From positions 57,859 to 121,858 of the forward strand of contig CAJNOL010000577.1 of the NCBI GenBank assembly GCA_905250125.1: a stretch of 64,000 bases of DNA. The letters are read 5' to 3'. Of the stretch, positions 48,531 to 62,383 are shown piece by piece. The notes under the pieces were generated by a model that was not told the origin of the DNA, made no database searches, and worked only from the letters and a program-made list of their open reading frames with translations. The DNA comes from Rotaria sordida (Eukaryota > Rotifera > Eurotatoria > Philodinida > Philodinidae). Position 1 is the stretch's first letter; every line of letters begins with the position of its first letter. The translations under genes were made by a program, and so were the position numbers.

Positions 48531-51500
48531 TTAATTAGTAAATTTACTCATCAGATTTGGTTGTATTTTACGAAAAACAAACAAATAGTAGAATATCAAA
48601 CCGACAAGCACAATAATAAGTGCAATAAGATATCCAATATTTGGGCTCGATATAACAGGTGCAATAATAAGATAGACAGAAACTAATATCATAAAAATAA
48701 TTACAGGTATTGGTACCTATACAAAAAAAACGAGATATCTTCTCGTTTATAATCTATAGAGAAAAACAAACATACTTTAATAGCTCGATAGGCTTCAGCC
48801 TTCGTAAATTTACAGCAAATTGTGGCAACAAATGTCAGTCCAAAAAAGACCCAAGCAACGAAGCTGACAAAATCGATTAAATGCTCAATATTAGTGGGAA
48901 TACAATAGATAATACTAATAATAGTCTTAAAAAATAAAGGCAACAAATAAATACTTCTAAAAACATTAATAGATTTATTTAATACAAACCATGAGCATAA
49001 TACTCGGTAACGGTGTTAATCGTTGTTTTTGAATACAAGAAAAAATTTTAGGTAGATATCCATAACGTGCGCCTACCATAAAATAACGACTAGAACAATA
49101 AATCGTTGCAGTGGCACTGCCCAATGCACTAAACGAAACCAGAATAGGCAATGTACGAACAACAGGACCTAACACAGCTTCTCCCCATGTCTAAAAAGAT
49201 TCAACATAATTACATATGTGAATTGTTAAATTCATGCTTGGTACAAACCAGGGTCTAACTATGGGTGCATCTCGTGCTTCTGTCAGTCCAAAAATCTGAG
49301 TGAGAAAGTGAAAAGATTCGAACAAATCTAATAAATCTACTTTTTAAAAAAAATTCGCTTTACGAAAGCACACTTTAGCAATCAGATTTTGAAAAAAATA
49401 TCGATAGAACACTTCCTGAAGAAGTTAGTCACAAGTTACTCAAAGTGCTACTTCAGCGTTAAAGTAAATTATGAGTTGATTAATTAATTGAGTTCGAATT
49501 TCTTTGTGCTAAAGGATGAAACGAAATCATCTTCTAAGATTTAGATCTATATTGTGGTCAAGGTTAAAGCTGTAATGCCTCGGCATTTAAATATCATCTG
49601 AGCTCTGATTGAATATGAGAATCTCCAATGCATCAGTAGTCGTAGTATAGGAAAATTATATGAAGATCATCGAAGATGATATACAAGAAAAGTTTCGCTT
49701 TTTCAATGACAATGTATTATAAACAAATGCTGTTTTCTAGTTATATATATTGTTAAGTATTTACTATGCATGATAGGCGTTTGAAATTTTATCAAGCTTT
49801 TTATCGTTCAATAAGACAAGAAAATTACATTTAATACGACAAAAATGATTACTAATGAATAAGAAAACATACTGGCAAAATCACGTGTAAATTTTTGCTT
49901 AAATTTTACTTTATTATTTGATAGAACGTCTTATCATCTATTCCTAGTCGATATATATTCATGTCTTTATTGATATATTGCATCTCAAATATAACTTTCA
50001 ATGTAGATTTACTGTAAGTGACTTGTATAATAAATGGTTATTATATAGATTTATTAAGTTATCAATAAACAATACAAATTCAAATACATGAGTTTTTTAA
50101 ACTTCTCTATGGATTGTTGAGTTCTAAAAATAACCTAGAGACATTTTCCAATTTTAGCGTTCTCATAGGGAAACGACAATAGCGCTCGAACGAATCTCTC
50201 CATGTGTTAAATCGTTTTTGGTCTAGAATTATGTTCTTTCGATGAATATTGATGAACGGTGAAAAATTGTAGAAGGATTTGGTTTTTCAGACCTTCGTTC
50301 TTCTAATATCGTATAATTTATTGTCTTAGTATATTCAGTGGTCTCGTTGGAGTTAAAAGACTTTTAGTAAGATCACAAAAATCTTTATATCGAGTAATAG
50401 AGTCAGGTACAAATCAAATTGAAGCTGTCAATATTAATAAGACCGCTTTGTACTTCTACTTTTTCAGACACCGAATATTAGTTTTTCGAAACATATAAAT
50501 AACTGAAAAAGTGAAGAGGACACTTCCTAATTCAAACGTAAACGTATATAGGAAAAAGCGACTTTTGCATTCGGACTTCGGTGGCGTGGTGGTTTAATCG
50601 GTTGTTGCTCAGTGGCAGCGGCTAATAAATTCTTGAAAGTTTTATTACTATGGTGGTGGTGGCGGCTGCTGTATTTTTTTCCTCAAAAATTAGTAGCAGC
50701 GACGGTTCAGCCGTACGGCTTACACATCTATTCACAACTAGCATCATCGATTAGTCTTGTACATTGTGAAAGTTTCAGCTCCATTTGTTGCTTTTTTTAC
50801 ATGGCAACATTTTTCAGTATACGTGTCGTAAAAGTAATAGCAACGGGAAATGTTGAAATATTCAGAATGAACTAGTATCATGATTCAGGTAGTTCATTAG
50901 ATTGATATTTACCATAGCTACAGCATCAGAACTAAGCAATTCAGCTTTGTTCATCACTGTGAAATAGGATATGTTGGTGAGAAGATATAGAATAATTACT
51001 GATGAAAGAGCCAGTACAATTGACAGCCATAAATTTCTATACAGAATATTAAATAACCAATGATATTGGTTTAAATTATTCTTTTTTCTTTTTGATTAAA
51101 TATGATTACCTTTTCGGATTTTTAAGTTCTTCAGTCACCGAATTCAAACTTGACCATCCGCCATAGGCCCAAAGGCCTGAATAGAAAGCAAGTGAAATAC
51201 GTAATGGATTTTTTGTTGTACCTATTTTAGTGTGAATAATCATGAAACAAATTATCAATCATTTGAATAAAAAAAAAAATAATTTCAATTACCATCAAAG
51301 CTATTTTCTAAATTTTCAGTATAACCTAATCAAAATAAAAGAATTCTTTTAAAAGTTATGTTTTTACTCTTTTCTATAGATCTTCAAAAACCTTGTCCGA
51401 TGCGTACAAGACCACCTATTATAATCACTAAAATTGTCACCGTTTTGGATATGGTAAAAATAATATTTAGTCGATTCGCTGCCGTCACACTAATTCCATT

Positions 51501-54188
51501 TATAACACCGAGGATTCCTAAATTGTCAAGGATTTTCAAGTTGAAGAGAGCAAGAAATGAAAGCGAATCAATTAACAAACCGATTACAGAGATTGCCAAC
51601 ACTTTGATTAGTTTTAGTGGCGGACTGGGACCTATATTGATTAACTAAAAAACGCATATAGACCGATCATTTTATGTTTACTGTTCATGATTCCTGATAG
51701 AAAATATGTTCCAAATGTTAAAGAAAGAATAGCAACCATTGACGGTTCAAGAATGAATGTATTCGCCCAATTGAAGACAAAAGCAAGCACATCACCAGTA
51801 CGAGCATGAATCGATCCGATTCCTAGTTTGTAGATCAATTAATGGCAAACTTCTCATGAGAAAAAACTATGCAAAACACTGTTACAACGCCACATTTTTA
51901 CAAAAAAAAAATGCTCTTTATTCATTTTAATGGATTATATTTAATCCCGACGTATTCTTTTTTTTTCATCTTGGAGCGTTATATAAAAACATCATTCGAA
52001 TGCACTTGATACCTTTAAATGCGATTTTCAGTATTCTTGTATTAGAAAGAAGTCATTGTTTTTTACCAATATGTTAAAGCACAGTATTTATACTGTCGTT
52101 TTGTTGTAACAAAAAATGAGCTATCATACTATTAACATTCTTGTTTTTAGTGAAATCACTCTTTTATGGAATAAAAAGTTTCTAAATTATACACGAACTT
52201 TTCGTCGTATGAAACTCAGAAATACATCACTTAAACAGAACTACTCTTGAGATAATCATACTACTATAATGTAACAGAATGTATTTGAATGTAAGAAAAG
52301 AAAAATAAATAGTTATATAAAACAATATGATTTGCAAATGAATAAAATTAGTTTATATTAATTAAAATAATCTCTTGAGTAAGTTAGAAAGATTATAAAG
52401 CACATGATACTGAGGTTAGAAACTGTGTTAAATCTTTTCCTATGTAACCATTAATCGTACAATGCTTTTTCAAAATTCTGAGCAGAATTTCCAACTATCC
52501 ACAGTTAGAATATCGTATATTTACAATGAGCTCGAAAATTTTTAAAAAAATCTCTACTCGACAAATAACGCACTTTAGCATGCATACGTTTTCGTTCTCT
52601 TCAAGCATAATTTATAGGTAATACCGATAGTAACCATTTTTTGTTTTTCTTGTTCTTCTGTTTTTTTTTCTTTATTCTATGTCAGTAACTACTGTAGTTT
52701 TGTGTTCTTTTTCGAGAGCCAAATCAATGCATTTAGAAAGTACCTATCGATTTCTCTTCCCATATGAAGGTTTTTCATTTGGGCTAAACTCAATCGTTTT
52801 TTTACTATCTTCAAAATGATTTGTCTGATAGATGATGCTCATCAAAATATGTATATATCTCAAAAACATTGAGGGAAACTCAACAGAAAAAAAACAATTA
52901 CTTCAATAAAAACATAACACGACGAGAATATTTATTTGATGGAAATAAATAGTAAATTTTTAGTTACACATATCATATCTTCTTGTCTTTAGATAAAGTA
53001 CTAACGAATTAAAGCAAACTAACACGAAGACATGCTACAATTGAAGTTTCGAAATCATGTTTGAATTATCATAATCTATTAGCATTTGTAATTTGATCAG
53101 ATTCGTAATTCTACAGACGGCTTTGAATTACATTTTATGATTATGAAGTTAGCAATACTCATATTGTGATTTTCTTTTCTTTTTTTCTATTCATTTATTC
53201 ATATTAATAATTTTATCTTGATTTCTTAATAGTTTCTTTATTCAAAATTCTAAAGATTTCAAGAACGATATGTCAAAGTCAATATTGTAAAAGTCGAGAT
53301 GTAGTGAACATATTCAAAATACTAAGTATAAATCAATAGAAAGATAATTTTTGCGTCAATATTACCTCGAATGTTACGACGCTGTCTGACATATATATGT
53401 TTTCAGAAGTCTTCAGAATTTTCAATTGAGAAAACATTCTATTAACTTATACATATAGGATGACATAATTCATATGAAAACTGAGAAAAGATATAGTATA
53501 GTAGATTGTTTTCATTTTTTTTAAATGAAAGACGTATTCAAACAAAATATTTTACAAATTTCTCGTTCATGAATTCAAAATAAAATGCTTTAACAATTTC
53601 AAAATTACCTTCTCGCATATAAACTAATTCGGAACCACTCAGCGGTATAACGGTACCTATTTCTGCATAGCACAATGCACCTATAATAAAAATATGTATT
53701 TAAAGAAAAAGATTAGGTTTTTTTTTAACTCAAAATCTCACCCAATATAGAGATGAAACCACATAATGTCCATATTACCAAACATAATCCAACCGATTCT
53801 GTCTCTCTTAGAACACCTTTCGGAGAAATAAATATTCCCGAACCTGATATAGAAAAATATTTCACAAAAAAAATAGTTTGGAATTAATATATCATATTTA
53901 CCAATGGTAATACCAAGTACGAACGAGATTCCAGAAAACAGACCGAGATGTCGTTTGAGGGCTTTCTTTTCGATAGGCACTATTTCATTTCTATCAGAAT
54001 CTGTTTCTTCGATTGATCTACTAATTGAATTTATCTCTTGCTCTTGATTAGATGTTAAATCCGTATGAGCATCCGAAGAACTAGGTTCGACACTATTTGC
54101 CTAAAGATATGAGAGACAAAAACAAAAACAACGTCTCTTTGAATCATCTCTTGTAGAGTCTTTTTTTTTTCATTACCTGAACAAACAT
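48531..54188 (-). CDS. SLC7-type amino acid transporter (LAT / b0,+AT light-chain family)
   Basis: Thirteen exons keep frame: 54177..54188, 53902..54100, 53742..53843, 53609..53680, 51682..51822, 51392..51631, 51293..51325, 51110..51221, 50913..51036, 49245..49295, 48990..49190, 48776..48925, 48531..48716; 540 residues. [19 protein letters not shown] is the substrate-binding unwound TM1 signature, and [20 protein letters not shown] is the TM6 signature of heteromeric amino acid exchangers. About twelve membrane segments alternate along the protein; both termini should be cytosolic. The acidic N-terminus (about 50 residues) is less conserved. Light chains of this family usually pair with an SLC3 heavy chain through a Cys in the loop after TM3. 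Two introns are long (53608-51823 and 50912-49296); I see no gene inside them. Confidence 0.93.
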
Positions 54189-54726
54189 ATCGTTGTTATT
54201 ATTGTTGTTACTTATTTCTATTCGTATTATTCGTCAAATGTAACTAGGATTTGTAGTCTATTCTTTTTTTAATCCAATATTTAAATCTCAAAATAAGCAA
54301 TAAAAATAAGAAGAAAAACATTGGCATTTAGTAACTAACAAAATGACGACTAACCGAAGCGGCTTCTTATGGACTGGATCATGTGAGAGATAATAGTTTA
54401 TTTGCATCTGTCAATCATATGACAATTCGTTGACTATAGTATATGTGCAGAATCTATCGTAAAACAATGAAAATTCCCATGAACGGAGACATAACAGAAA
54501 GAATTTAAAAATAAATAGTATCAATTAAACATATCTAGAGATTTAAAATATGAGTACGACTGGGTTGGCTTCTGTTGGGCGTTAGAGAGAGCAGAGAATA
54601 ATTCAAGCAATTTCCTATTGAATCTACTCCTACTCTAGAAATAAAGAAGGCTTTCATAGGTTATGCGTTATTACGAAACACACAGACCAAATTTTCAGAA
54701 TTACTGTAGGCAATATAGCAATGAAA

Positions 54727-54829
54727 AGGGTATGGGTTGTGTATGTTAGTGTCTTCTCTTAACTCACACTCTAGGGTGTGGATGTCTGTTACTGTCGCGT
54801 GACTGTTACACAAACCCACACCCACATCC
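54727..54829. repeat. Two telomere-like hairpins in tandem
   Basis: First: AGGGTATGGGTTGTG, loop GTCTTCTCTTAAC, arm TCACACTCT. Second: AGGGTGTGGATGT, loop, arm AACCCACACCCACATCC. They lie 0.5 kb upstream of the SLC7 start. Confidence 0.7.
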
Positions 54830-57246
54830 AACCGAAGCATGCTGACGATAATTTGTGCCAAACACAACTGTATTTAAACCTTTCCTCAGTTTCTAAGGAG
54901 TTCTCGGAAGATCTCTGGAGAAACTATCAGACATATGGCTTAAGAAAATTTCATTATGCGAGAGTCAATGACTTTTGCACTTTACTGTATATAATATTCT
55001 CTTTCGTTTCTGAAAATGAGTACGAGTGTTAATGGTTGTAGACATGAGTGTGAATATGAAGTGAAAATATGCTTACCAGTAGACGCATGTCTATAAATTT
55101 ACACAAAGGCTAGCACTAACCCACGTACTCGTTTATTACCTTTAACTGTATGTGACTGATGATAATCATCGTATTCGAATCTACGTTCATAGTCCGCAGT
55201 TTCAATCATCATCAAATTAATTTAGTCGTTTTCAACTATATACATATTGTCGTGCTTTACATTTTACTATGTTATCATTTTCATTCTACTAGGTTGTTAA
55301 GCCCTTTAAATTTCATTGGATCAGAGACTTATTTTTGACTGTGATAAATAAATAAAAGTAATAAAGTTTTCTTCTAATTACTATTGATCTAACGGTAGAA
55401 TTGCGTTGTTAGTCCTGCTGACTTCATTTGTTAATTTGTAATTTTGACGACAAAGACAGAAATATTCTTGTCAACAAAAGGATCATCCATATATAAAGCC
55501 AAAAAAGAAAAATTTTCAGTTTTTTTTTTACGATAATTGAAAAGATATAGCTGTAAATGATACTCGTATTCTTCAGTCACATTGTCGTTCACAAATACCT
55601 TCAAAATAAAATTCGGAATTAAATGTTCAATTTTGAATCAATGTTATGATGTTCCAAAGCATTAAGATATTTTATTGAATGTATACGTTCCTTTAAACAA
55701 ATAAATATTTGGTACAATGTTTATATATAAAGGATGAAGAAATATCAAACACTTTTTATTTCATTCATACAGTATACTCGATATTTATAATTTATCCGAT
55801 AAAAATATTGCTTGTCTGTACAAATGAAATTTGTATTTCTCATATTATCTTTTTCAACGATAAAATACATTTGAAAAATGTATTAAAAAAGTTTCATTTA
55901 CTTACTCAGTCATAATATGATAAAAGAAGATGCAACATTTCGGTCTAAACGACAACATACGAGATTTCTAGTCGTAATTTGTCCTTATTTTTTTTTGTGT
56001 GTGATGTATGGTCAATTTTGAGTTCAATCGAAGCTCATCATTTTTAGTATTTCTATTCAGGCAGAGTGAATATATGACATAGTTAGTTGATATTTTGATG
56101 AGATAATATATATATATGTGACAATGAGGGTATATATGGGAGAAAATCAGAACTCAGGTAATGGAAACTGTCTTGAGATATTAAAGTACATTAGAAAAAA
56201 AAAATCATGTCTCTATACATTACCATCCAGGAGACGTCTAGAGAGCCAAGTTGTAAAACAGGGCATTTACGCGTATAAAACTTTTTTTTTGGAATATACT
56301 TCAAGCTACAGAGCTCGGTTTGCTTTTATTTGAAAGAGAATCTTGAGGGTGTGGGTGTATTCTTTTGTAGCACTTATATCCACATCCTCTCAAGCATTGT
56401 GTAACTGTAGAAGCAGATCTACCTTTGATTTCTAGAAGAAAAGTTCAATAAACTTGGCGAACATATTCTATTCAGTCACCTTTTGAGACTTGCAGTGGAT
56501 GCGATGCGTGAAATATGTTGAGAAAAATTAAATCTTTGTTTTTCATTAACTTTCATTCATCAAATATGTCAAGCGACCAAATTCTATCTTCAACCTTTTC
56601 TCTTTATTCTTTCTTCGATCATTACGTCAATGTAAGAATAATGGAAGCTTTCAAATGTTGTAGGGTTGCCTTTCGAGCAAGCAACAAAAAATAACAAGAA
56701 AAACAGAACAATGCGGGTGATTACCTCGCTTCATACTGCACAAGAATGTAGTAACTCATTTTTTAGTTTTTTCATTTAGTTGACAATAACACCTTGGAGA
56801 CGGTGTACACTAATTGTGAGTACGTAAAATATTACAACTAACAGTCTAATACAAACTTCATAGATAGATCTATTTGTTCTAAAGAATAAACTAGGAACGA
56901 TATTGGGTAAATCAATAATATTTCTATTCAGGCAGTACCATTATCAATGTCACTAATCATGGCTTGAGAATGGATCAGAAATATTAACGATAGACTCAGA
57001 CTTGTAGCTAATATTGATTCAATCAGTTCCATTTTGCAGATAATCGAATATGTGGTAGAATAATAACGATTACAAAATGTTGCATTCGTAGAATTCCTTA
57101 AAAATTTTTCCAAAAAATGCATTTTTGAAGAAATATTTGGAAATAAAACTGGTACAACTTTGCCCAGCATACCTACTTCATGATGTCTCATTCGAATCTG
57201 TTTTATCCACCGCAACTGGAAGAGTTCCATCGATTTGCTCATGACT
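54830..57246. other. AT-rich stretch without a secure gene
   Basis: A minus-strand frame at 56928-57242 (104 codons, beginning MSKSMELFQLRWIKQI, with a hydrophobic stretch near its end) is not excluded but has no recognisable motif. One telomere-like hairpin lies at 56345. Confidence 0.4.
56345..56391. repeat. Telomere-like hairpin, short
   Basis: G-arm GAGGGTGTGGGTGTA, loop TTCTTTTGTAGCAC, C-arm ATATCCACATCCTCTC. Confidence 0.65.
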
Positions 57247-57247
57247 C

Positions 57248-57424
57248 ATGGATCCTTATCCAAAATCACACAGAAATGTAGTTCACAAAGATCCAGGTAA
57301 TCCAGCTTCCGAATATGCATTCTATTGTCTATGTCTACTTTCGCGTCATCAGGCACTTGTAAAGTATGACGTTGTTAGCGTCAATAGAGGTCATCCTATT
57401 ACTGCTGACTACTGTCTTTATTAA
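57248..57424 (+). pseudogene. Possible coding relic of 58 codons
   Basis: The frame MDPYPKSHRNVVHKDPG continues through NPASEYAFYCLCLLSRHQ to NRGHPITADYCLY and a stop. Its composition is protein-like, but an in-frame stop lies directly upstream and no flanking exon can be joined. I do not recognise it; it could be chance. Confidence 0.25.
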
Positions 57425-57846
57425 TCATTGGTTTCTTTCTTGCTCTCATATCAGTTATTTTTCTATATTCTCTCTCTCTCTGATTCATATCAGTGATTAA
57501 TGTTTTTTTTTCTCTCCTAATTGTTGTTTTTATTGATTATCTTTCTCCTTTCTTTCTTCTTTCATCATTATAATATTTTGTTCTATTTTATTAGCAAAAC
57601 CTCATCACAATACGAATATACGGTAGGCGTGCTCTTTCTTTTTCGCATGAGATTTCTCATTGCCTTGTCGGACTAGCATCTAGATTAAGTTCCCTTAATA
57701 TCAAAATCGGCAATTTTCGCCGATTTGTAGAAGAAATCACGATTATGCAAATAGGACTAGAATAAAAAAATAAAAAAATATCTCTGCATCGCTACAGTCG
57801 AATTGACTGAATTTTTGGTTAGTGACAGAAGATTATTGATGGTATC

Positions 57847-58321
57847 ATGAAAGTAATTTTATCAATTATTAAGTAAAAAAAAAAGTACATGCGTAATGTG
57901 TTTCATAACTAATTTTGTCTTGTCATTTAAGACAATGATAAAAACACATCAAAACAAACCTGATAAATAATTTTGTATTGATGCACACAAAACAAGTTTT
58001 TTACACTAATTAGTTTCAAAATCAACGATTACAAAGTTTCGAGCTTTATGGAATATTGCTTCTTTTTTGCACGAAAGTTAGTGTTTTGATGGTCAATGTG
58101 CCCTAATTGTGTATTTTACTTATACAACATGAATTTCAGCATTTAAATTAACTAGTAGTTTTGAAAACTTGTTTTGTGTAAATCAATATAGGATTATCCA
58201 TAAAGTTTGTTTTGATTTATTCTTATTATTTTCTTAGATGATAAATCAAAATTATTTATGAAAAGTTATATATATGTATTCTTTTTTTTTTTACTTGATA
58301 ATAGGCAAAATTGTTTTCATG
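57847..58321. mobile_element. Foldback/MITE-like element, about 475 bp
   Basis: Outer arms ATTATTAAGTAAAAAAAAAA and TTTTTTTTTTACTTGATAAT, and inner arms ACACAAAACAAGTTTT...TAGTT and AACTAGTAGTTTTGAAAACT, pair across a centre near 58080. The arms are imperfect, so it is moderately old. No coding capacity. Confidence 0.7.
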
Positions 58322-60344
58322 ATGTCAACAATAGTATTTAACAGTAGTATGTGGTTATATTAGTTTCTCGAAAAAAATATTGTAATCATAAGGCTACTGA
58401 TGGGCCACCCTTGAATATTTTCGATGATCTGGTCTAGTCATAGCATTTGGATCTACGACTATGATGACACTTCCATGTGTCTGCAATAAATAGTACAAAA
58501 ACAAAGTTTATTTTTTGTCTTAGATCAATATTAATTAATCAGTTTGACAATCAGATGATCTCAATAGAAGAAAAAAGAAACATATGATTGAATGAATATT
58601 AACCGAAATAACTTGACTCGAATAACTTTTTCGACATGTGAACAAAAATATTTAACTCTACTGTAAACTCTAAAGTTCCGTACAACTACTAGATCAGTTA
58701 GAAAAATGAAATTTCCTAATAGCATTTGTCATGTTAAAATCATAGGAAAGAGCATTGACTTCATAAACTTTCGTCTAATTACAGGCATCTTTTTCTCGAA
58801 TTCGATAAAGATCAATGATGATGTTGCTCGATACATACTCTCAAAATATTGTGTTCAGATCAGAGACTGAAACGAATAGATGAATAGTAATGTAGATTCG
58901 ATTCGATTCGATTTAGATTAGATTTAGATTAGATTTTAAATATGTAATTTTACATACTATAAATTTTTTCGAGATGTTTTCTTCATGGCAATGATAATTG
59001 TCTATCAAATATACTAGAATTTATATATTTGTACGTGTCAAAATATGCACGATACAAAAACCAGCATAAGTTCGAATTTTTTTTTTGCAATACACACACC
59101 GTTTGATACTTCAGGAAAGTCGAACATTTTTGCAAGAGAGAGTCGTTAACTACCTACTACCATTAGACAGTACTTGAAAACGAATATTACTATTCAATAA
59201 TGAACATGCTATGATAGCTGTTAAGTGTCAAGAAGATAATGTATAGGAAGCTTTTGCGTAAAATGAAGCAGAAAAACGAAACTCCATCCAAGTTCGACAT
59301 AATTATCGTGAAGAGAAAATACTACAATTGACTACTAACATAAACATACATTATAGATTACAACAATCGAGAAATGACAAAGATAATTGCTATTCCTTGT
59401 TAGCAATCGTCTTTTATATCATGCAATGGTATCATTCTGTAACAAAGAAATAAGTTATTATAAACCGTATATGTTCGAAAGGATTCGATCATGGTAATGT
59501 TCAATTCCATTTAGTTTCTATCTCTGATTCAGACATCGATATCATCAGTAATAGAATTATCTTGATCATCTCAACAGCCAATCTTTTTCAGTCAGTGCAT
59601 AACGAGAACTTCAAGAAAGTCAGCAAAAAAAAAAATCAATCAGGTGTGCCCTCTATCCATGGCTACATATATTACTAGTTGTAGAAAAGTTATCGAGATA
59701 ATGAATATATCTTCGAGCCTTCAACAATGTCGATTTATCAAAAGAGACAATATTCGATAAACAAATGGATCTTTTCCTAAAAACATAAAATTATCTCGAT
59801 CAACAAACTAATCACTCTAATCAAATACTTAGAGTAAGGAGATTAGTAAAATCGATTTTTTGATTAGTAGTTGAAAATTAACTTAAGATAGCTCGTATTA
59901 GATAAGTATTATCGCTTAAGTCACTTTTTTTTCTTTATCGTGACAAAAAGTTGACCGTAATTGATGAATTTTTTTTCAATTGACATCGAATAAGAGAAAA
60001 TTTTCAATATGAAATGAGTATTTTGTAAGTTTTTTTTTACAATATTTGTCTATCAAATATAATAAAAGCAAAGAAAATTACGAATTGGATTATCGTTAAT
60101 GTCTTCAATGAAAATGTTTCTAAAGAAGAATTTTATATAGAATTAGAGAAAATTTTTCTTCTTTTCACAATTACTAATGATTGAACTTTCTTCAAGATTT
60201 ATACAAAAGAAAAAAACAAAACGAGATAGTCGACATGTAATGGAAGATAAGTATGAAGAGTCTAAGTCTATGGATGATGTTTCAAAATTTATGAGTTTGA
60301 TTTTTTTTCTCGTCAAGATCTAGTTATTCGAGGAAAATATCGAC
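58322..60344. other. AT-rich stretch without a recognisable gene
   Basis: No frame of note. A microsatellite made of GATTC and GATTTAGATTA units lies at about 58894-58936. Confidence 0.55.
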
Positions 60345-60388
60345 TAGGGTGTGTGAGTTCCCTTCGTGCATGCTTATACTCACCCTCT
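60345..60388. repeat. Telomere-like hairpin, degenerate
   Basis: G-arm TAGGGTGTGTGAGT, loop TCCCTTCGTGCATG, C-arm ACTCACCCTC. It lies 0.45 kb upstream of the gene at 60840. Confidence 0.55.
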
Positions 60389-60839
60389 TTACAAAACGAA
60401 TTTTAAATTCGCATTCCTCGATTGCGGAAACAGCTAATCAAAATTAATAAAAAGAAAAAGAACTGATTTTTTTCGTCAATTTGATCCTCCTTGATATAAA
60501 TAAAGTACACAATTTCAATATCATCCTACATCATCGAATTGTTAATCTTGCTTTAGTTTTTTTTTCAGCTAATTTGTGAGGAATTGGCTTGAAAAGTATT
60601 TTGACATCTCTCAGTATACGATGTCTAGATTTACAGAAGATGACATAAATACAGCTGAATTTTGAATGAAACAAAATCTCGGCAATGCTTCATATGAAGT
60701 GCTTTTTGATCCATGTTCGTAAAAATATCAATTTGAATTGTTCACAGTAGTGCCATCTCTCTTCGTTGATGCTGGTCACCATCACTTTATTTTTAATGTA
60801 TATTTTTCCGTCAAAATTTTGACTTATTTATAGATAATA

Positions 60840-61664
60840 ATGTCACAAGAGGCACTTGATACACCTTCAAATCACGATGATGAGAAACCAAATCATATGA
60901 TCATCTGGCTCGATTCATCTATCGGTAATCCAAACGAATATCTACATTTGAAAAAGGCTTTCGCAAGTAATACTGATCCACGCCATGAAACTTGGACTAT
61001 GCTTACCGACAAGGATTATGACAATTTGCTTATTGCAACAGAAGCTCAAGAGGTAAAATTCGAAGGTGTACGCTTTCTTCTGCAAGCTTTTACTGACGAA
61101 AAAGATTGTCTCAAAGCTTTTGAGAACAATCGAGACAAGCATATCTTTTTCATTACTTCTGGACTATTAGGAATGAAAATTGTACCACAAATTATGGAAC
61201 ACTATAGACATATTTTTACCGATCTAATCACTAATCAGCCGTACATGTCCATATATGTTTTCTGTCTCGATATGGAGGGACATGCTAACTGGGCAGTTGA
61301 CTACATCGGCTATATTCAAATGTTCGACTTCGATGCAGACTTATTGGAACGTATGACACTTGATATTTCTAAATATTTCATTGAGCGTAGTAAACGACTG
61401 CGACAGGATAATGACTTGAAAGGTGCACTTCAACGTTTACATTGGGCAAAGAAACTCTGTCATCAGCATGACAAAATGGCACAAAAAATTTCTACAGATA
61501 ATCCTCGACCGGTGCAAGAAAGTCAAACAATGAAGGATATTAATGCGCTAATAAACGAAATCGAACAAATATTACCTGAGGAATCTTCTCTACGAAATAG
61601 AAGCAGTAGTGATAATGATGACAATGAGGAGGACTATGTACGATCAAGTGAACCGAGTAGTTGA
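60840..61664 (+). CDS. Rotifer-type receiver-like domain protein, function unknown
   Basis: A single frame of 274 residues. The start ATG lies six bases after an acceptor-like TTTATAG. HMIIWLDSSIGNPNEYL, then FLLQAFTDEKDCLKAF, then KHIFFITSGLLGMKIVP, then YMSIYVFCLDMEGHANW show the alternating strand-helix pattern I recall from a large bdelloid family in which this domain precedes TPR or ADP-ribosyltransferase domains. The fold resembles a response-regulator receiver, but I see no clear phospho-acceptor set. Here the protein stops after a helical segment (FIERSKRLRQDNDLKGALQR) and an acidic, Ser-rich tail (SSSDNDDNEEDY), without TPR array or enzyme. AATAAAG follows about 120 bases after the stop. 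Family recognition is from memory. Confidence 0.7.
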   Translation: MSQEALDTPSNHDDEKPNHMIIWLDSSIGNPNEYLHLKKAFASNTDPRHETWTMLTDKDYDNLLIATEAQEVKFEGVRFLLQAFTDEKDCLKAFENNRDKHIFFITSGLLGMKIVPQIMEHYRHIFTDLITNQPYMSIYVFCLDMEGHANWAVDYIGYIQMFDFDADLLERMTLDISKYFIERSKRLRQDNDLKGALQRLHWAKKLCHQHDKMAQKISTDNPRPVQESQTMKDINALINEIEQILPEESSLRNRSSSDNDDNEEDYVRSSEPSS

Positions 61665-62336
61665 TCTATTACTTTTCATTTATCCAATCGAAACTAATAT
61701 CCTACCATAGTTGTTGCTTGTTAATAGATTTTATGTGTGTGATTCTCGAGTCTTGTAACCTCTCTATTTCGATCGAGAAAAAATAAAGAAATTTCACTCG
61801 CACAATCTCTCTCATTCTTTCATAAGTATAACTCATTTCATCGATCTCAAAGATTCAATACCGTACGTCAATGATATTGTCATCACCATGATTTTATTCC
61901 ATCATTTGAATTTAGGAATGATTCATAAGTTGTATTTATGCAAACTACATTGTACTGCGAAAATGCATTCATATTTTGTATCACTAGCCGAATACTTCTT
62001 TCCTCTCTCTCTTTCTTATTGTTTTTTTTGTCCAATAGAAATCGACAAATACGGTTTTACCCGTAGGCAAATACTTTAATAAAAAGACAATAATGGTTCT
62101 TTATCAATACAATGATTCATGGCTATTCATGGAACGAATTATTATTATGAGATGTTTAGACTACTGTATATATGTATATATATTTCAGCCATTTTAAAAG
62201 ACAGCACTGTTAGGCTTTTCTACTGTTCCATCTGGTAATTGAACAGTCGAGAAATGATATAGTTACACATGATCCTGCGTAATCATCAAAATTGATATTC
62301 CTCTTTCGGTTTGATTTTGTCGCTATCCATTTTTGA

Positions 62337-62383
62337 AGGGTGTGGGTGTGGTTCAGGTCTCCCGTTAATTGACACCCACACCC
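62337..62383. repeat. Telomere-like hairpin, compact and nearly perfect
   Basis: G-arm AGGGTGTGGGTGTGG, loop TTCAGGTCTCCCGTTAAT, C-arm GACACCCACACCCTC. Confidence 0.8.

Noticed and set aside
50585-50720. tRNA-derived SINE (box-A-like GGCGTGGTGGTTTAATCGG and box-B-like GGTTCAGCC)
   Set aside because: The boxes are about 115 bases apart, with no tRNA fold and no A-tail or target duplication; probably chance.
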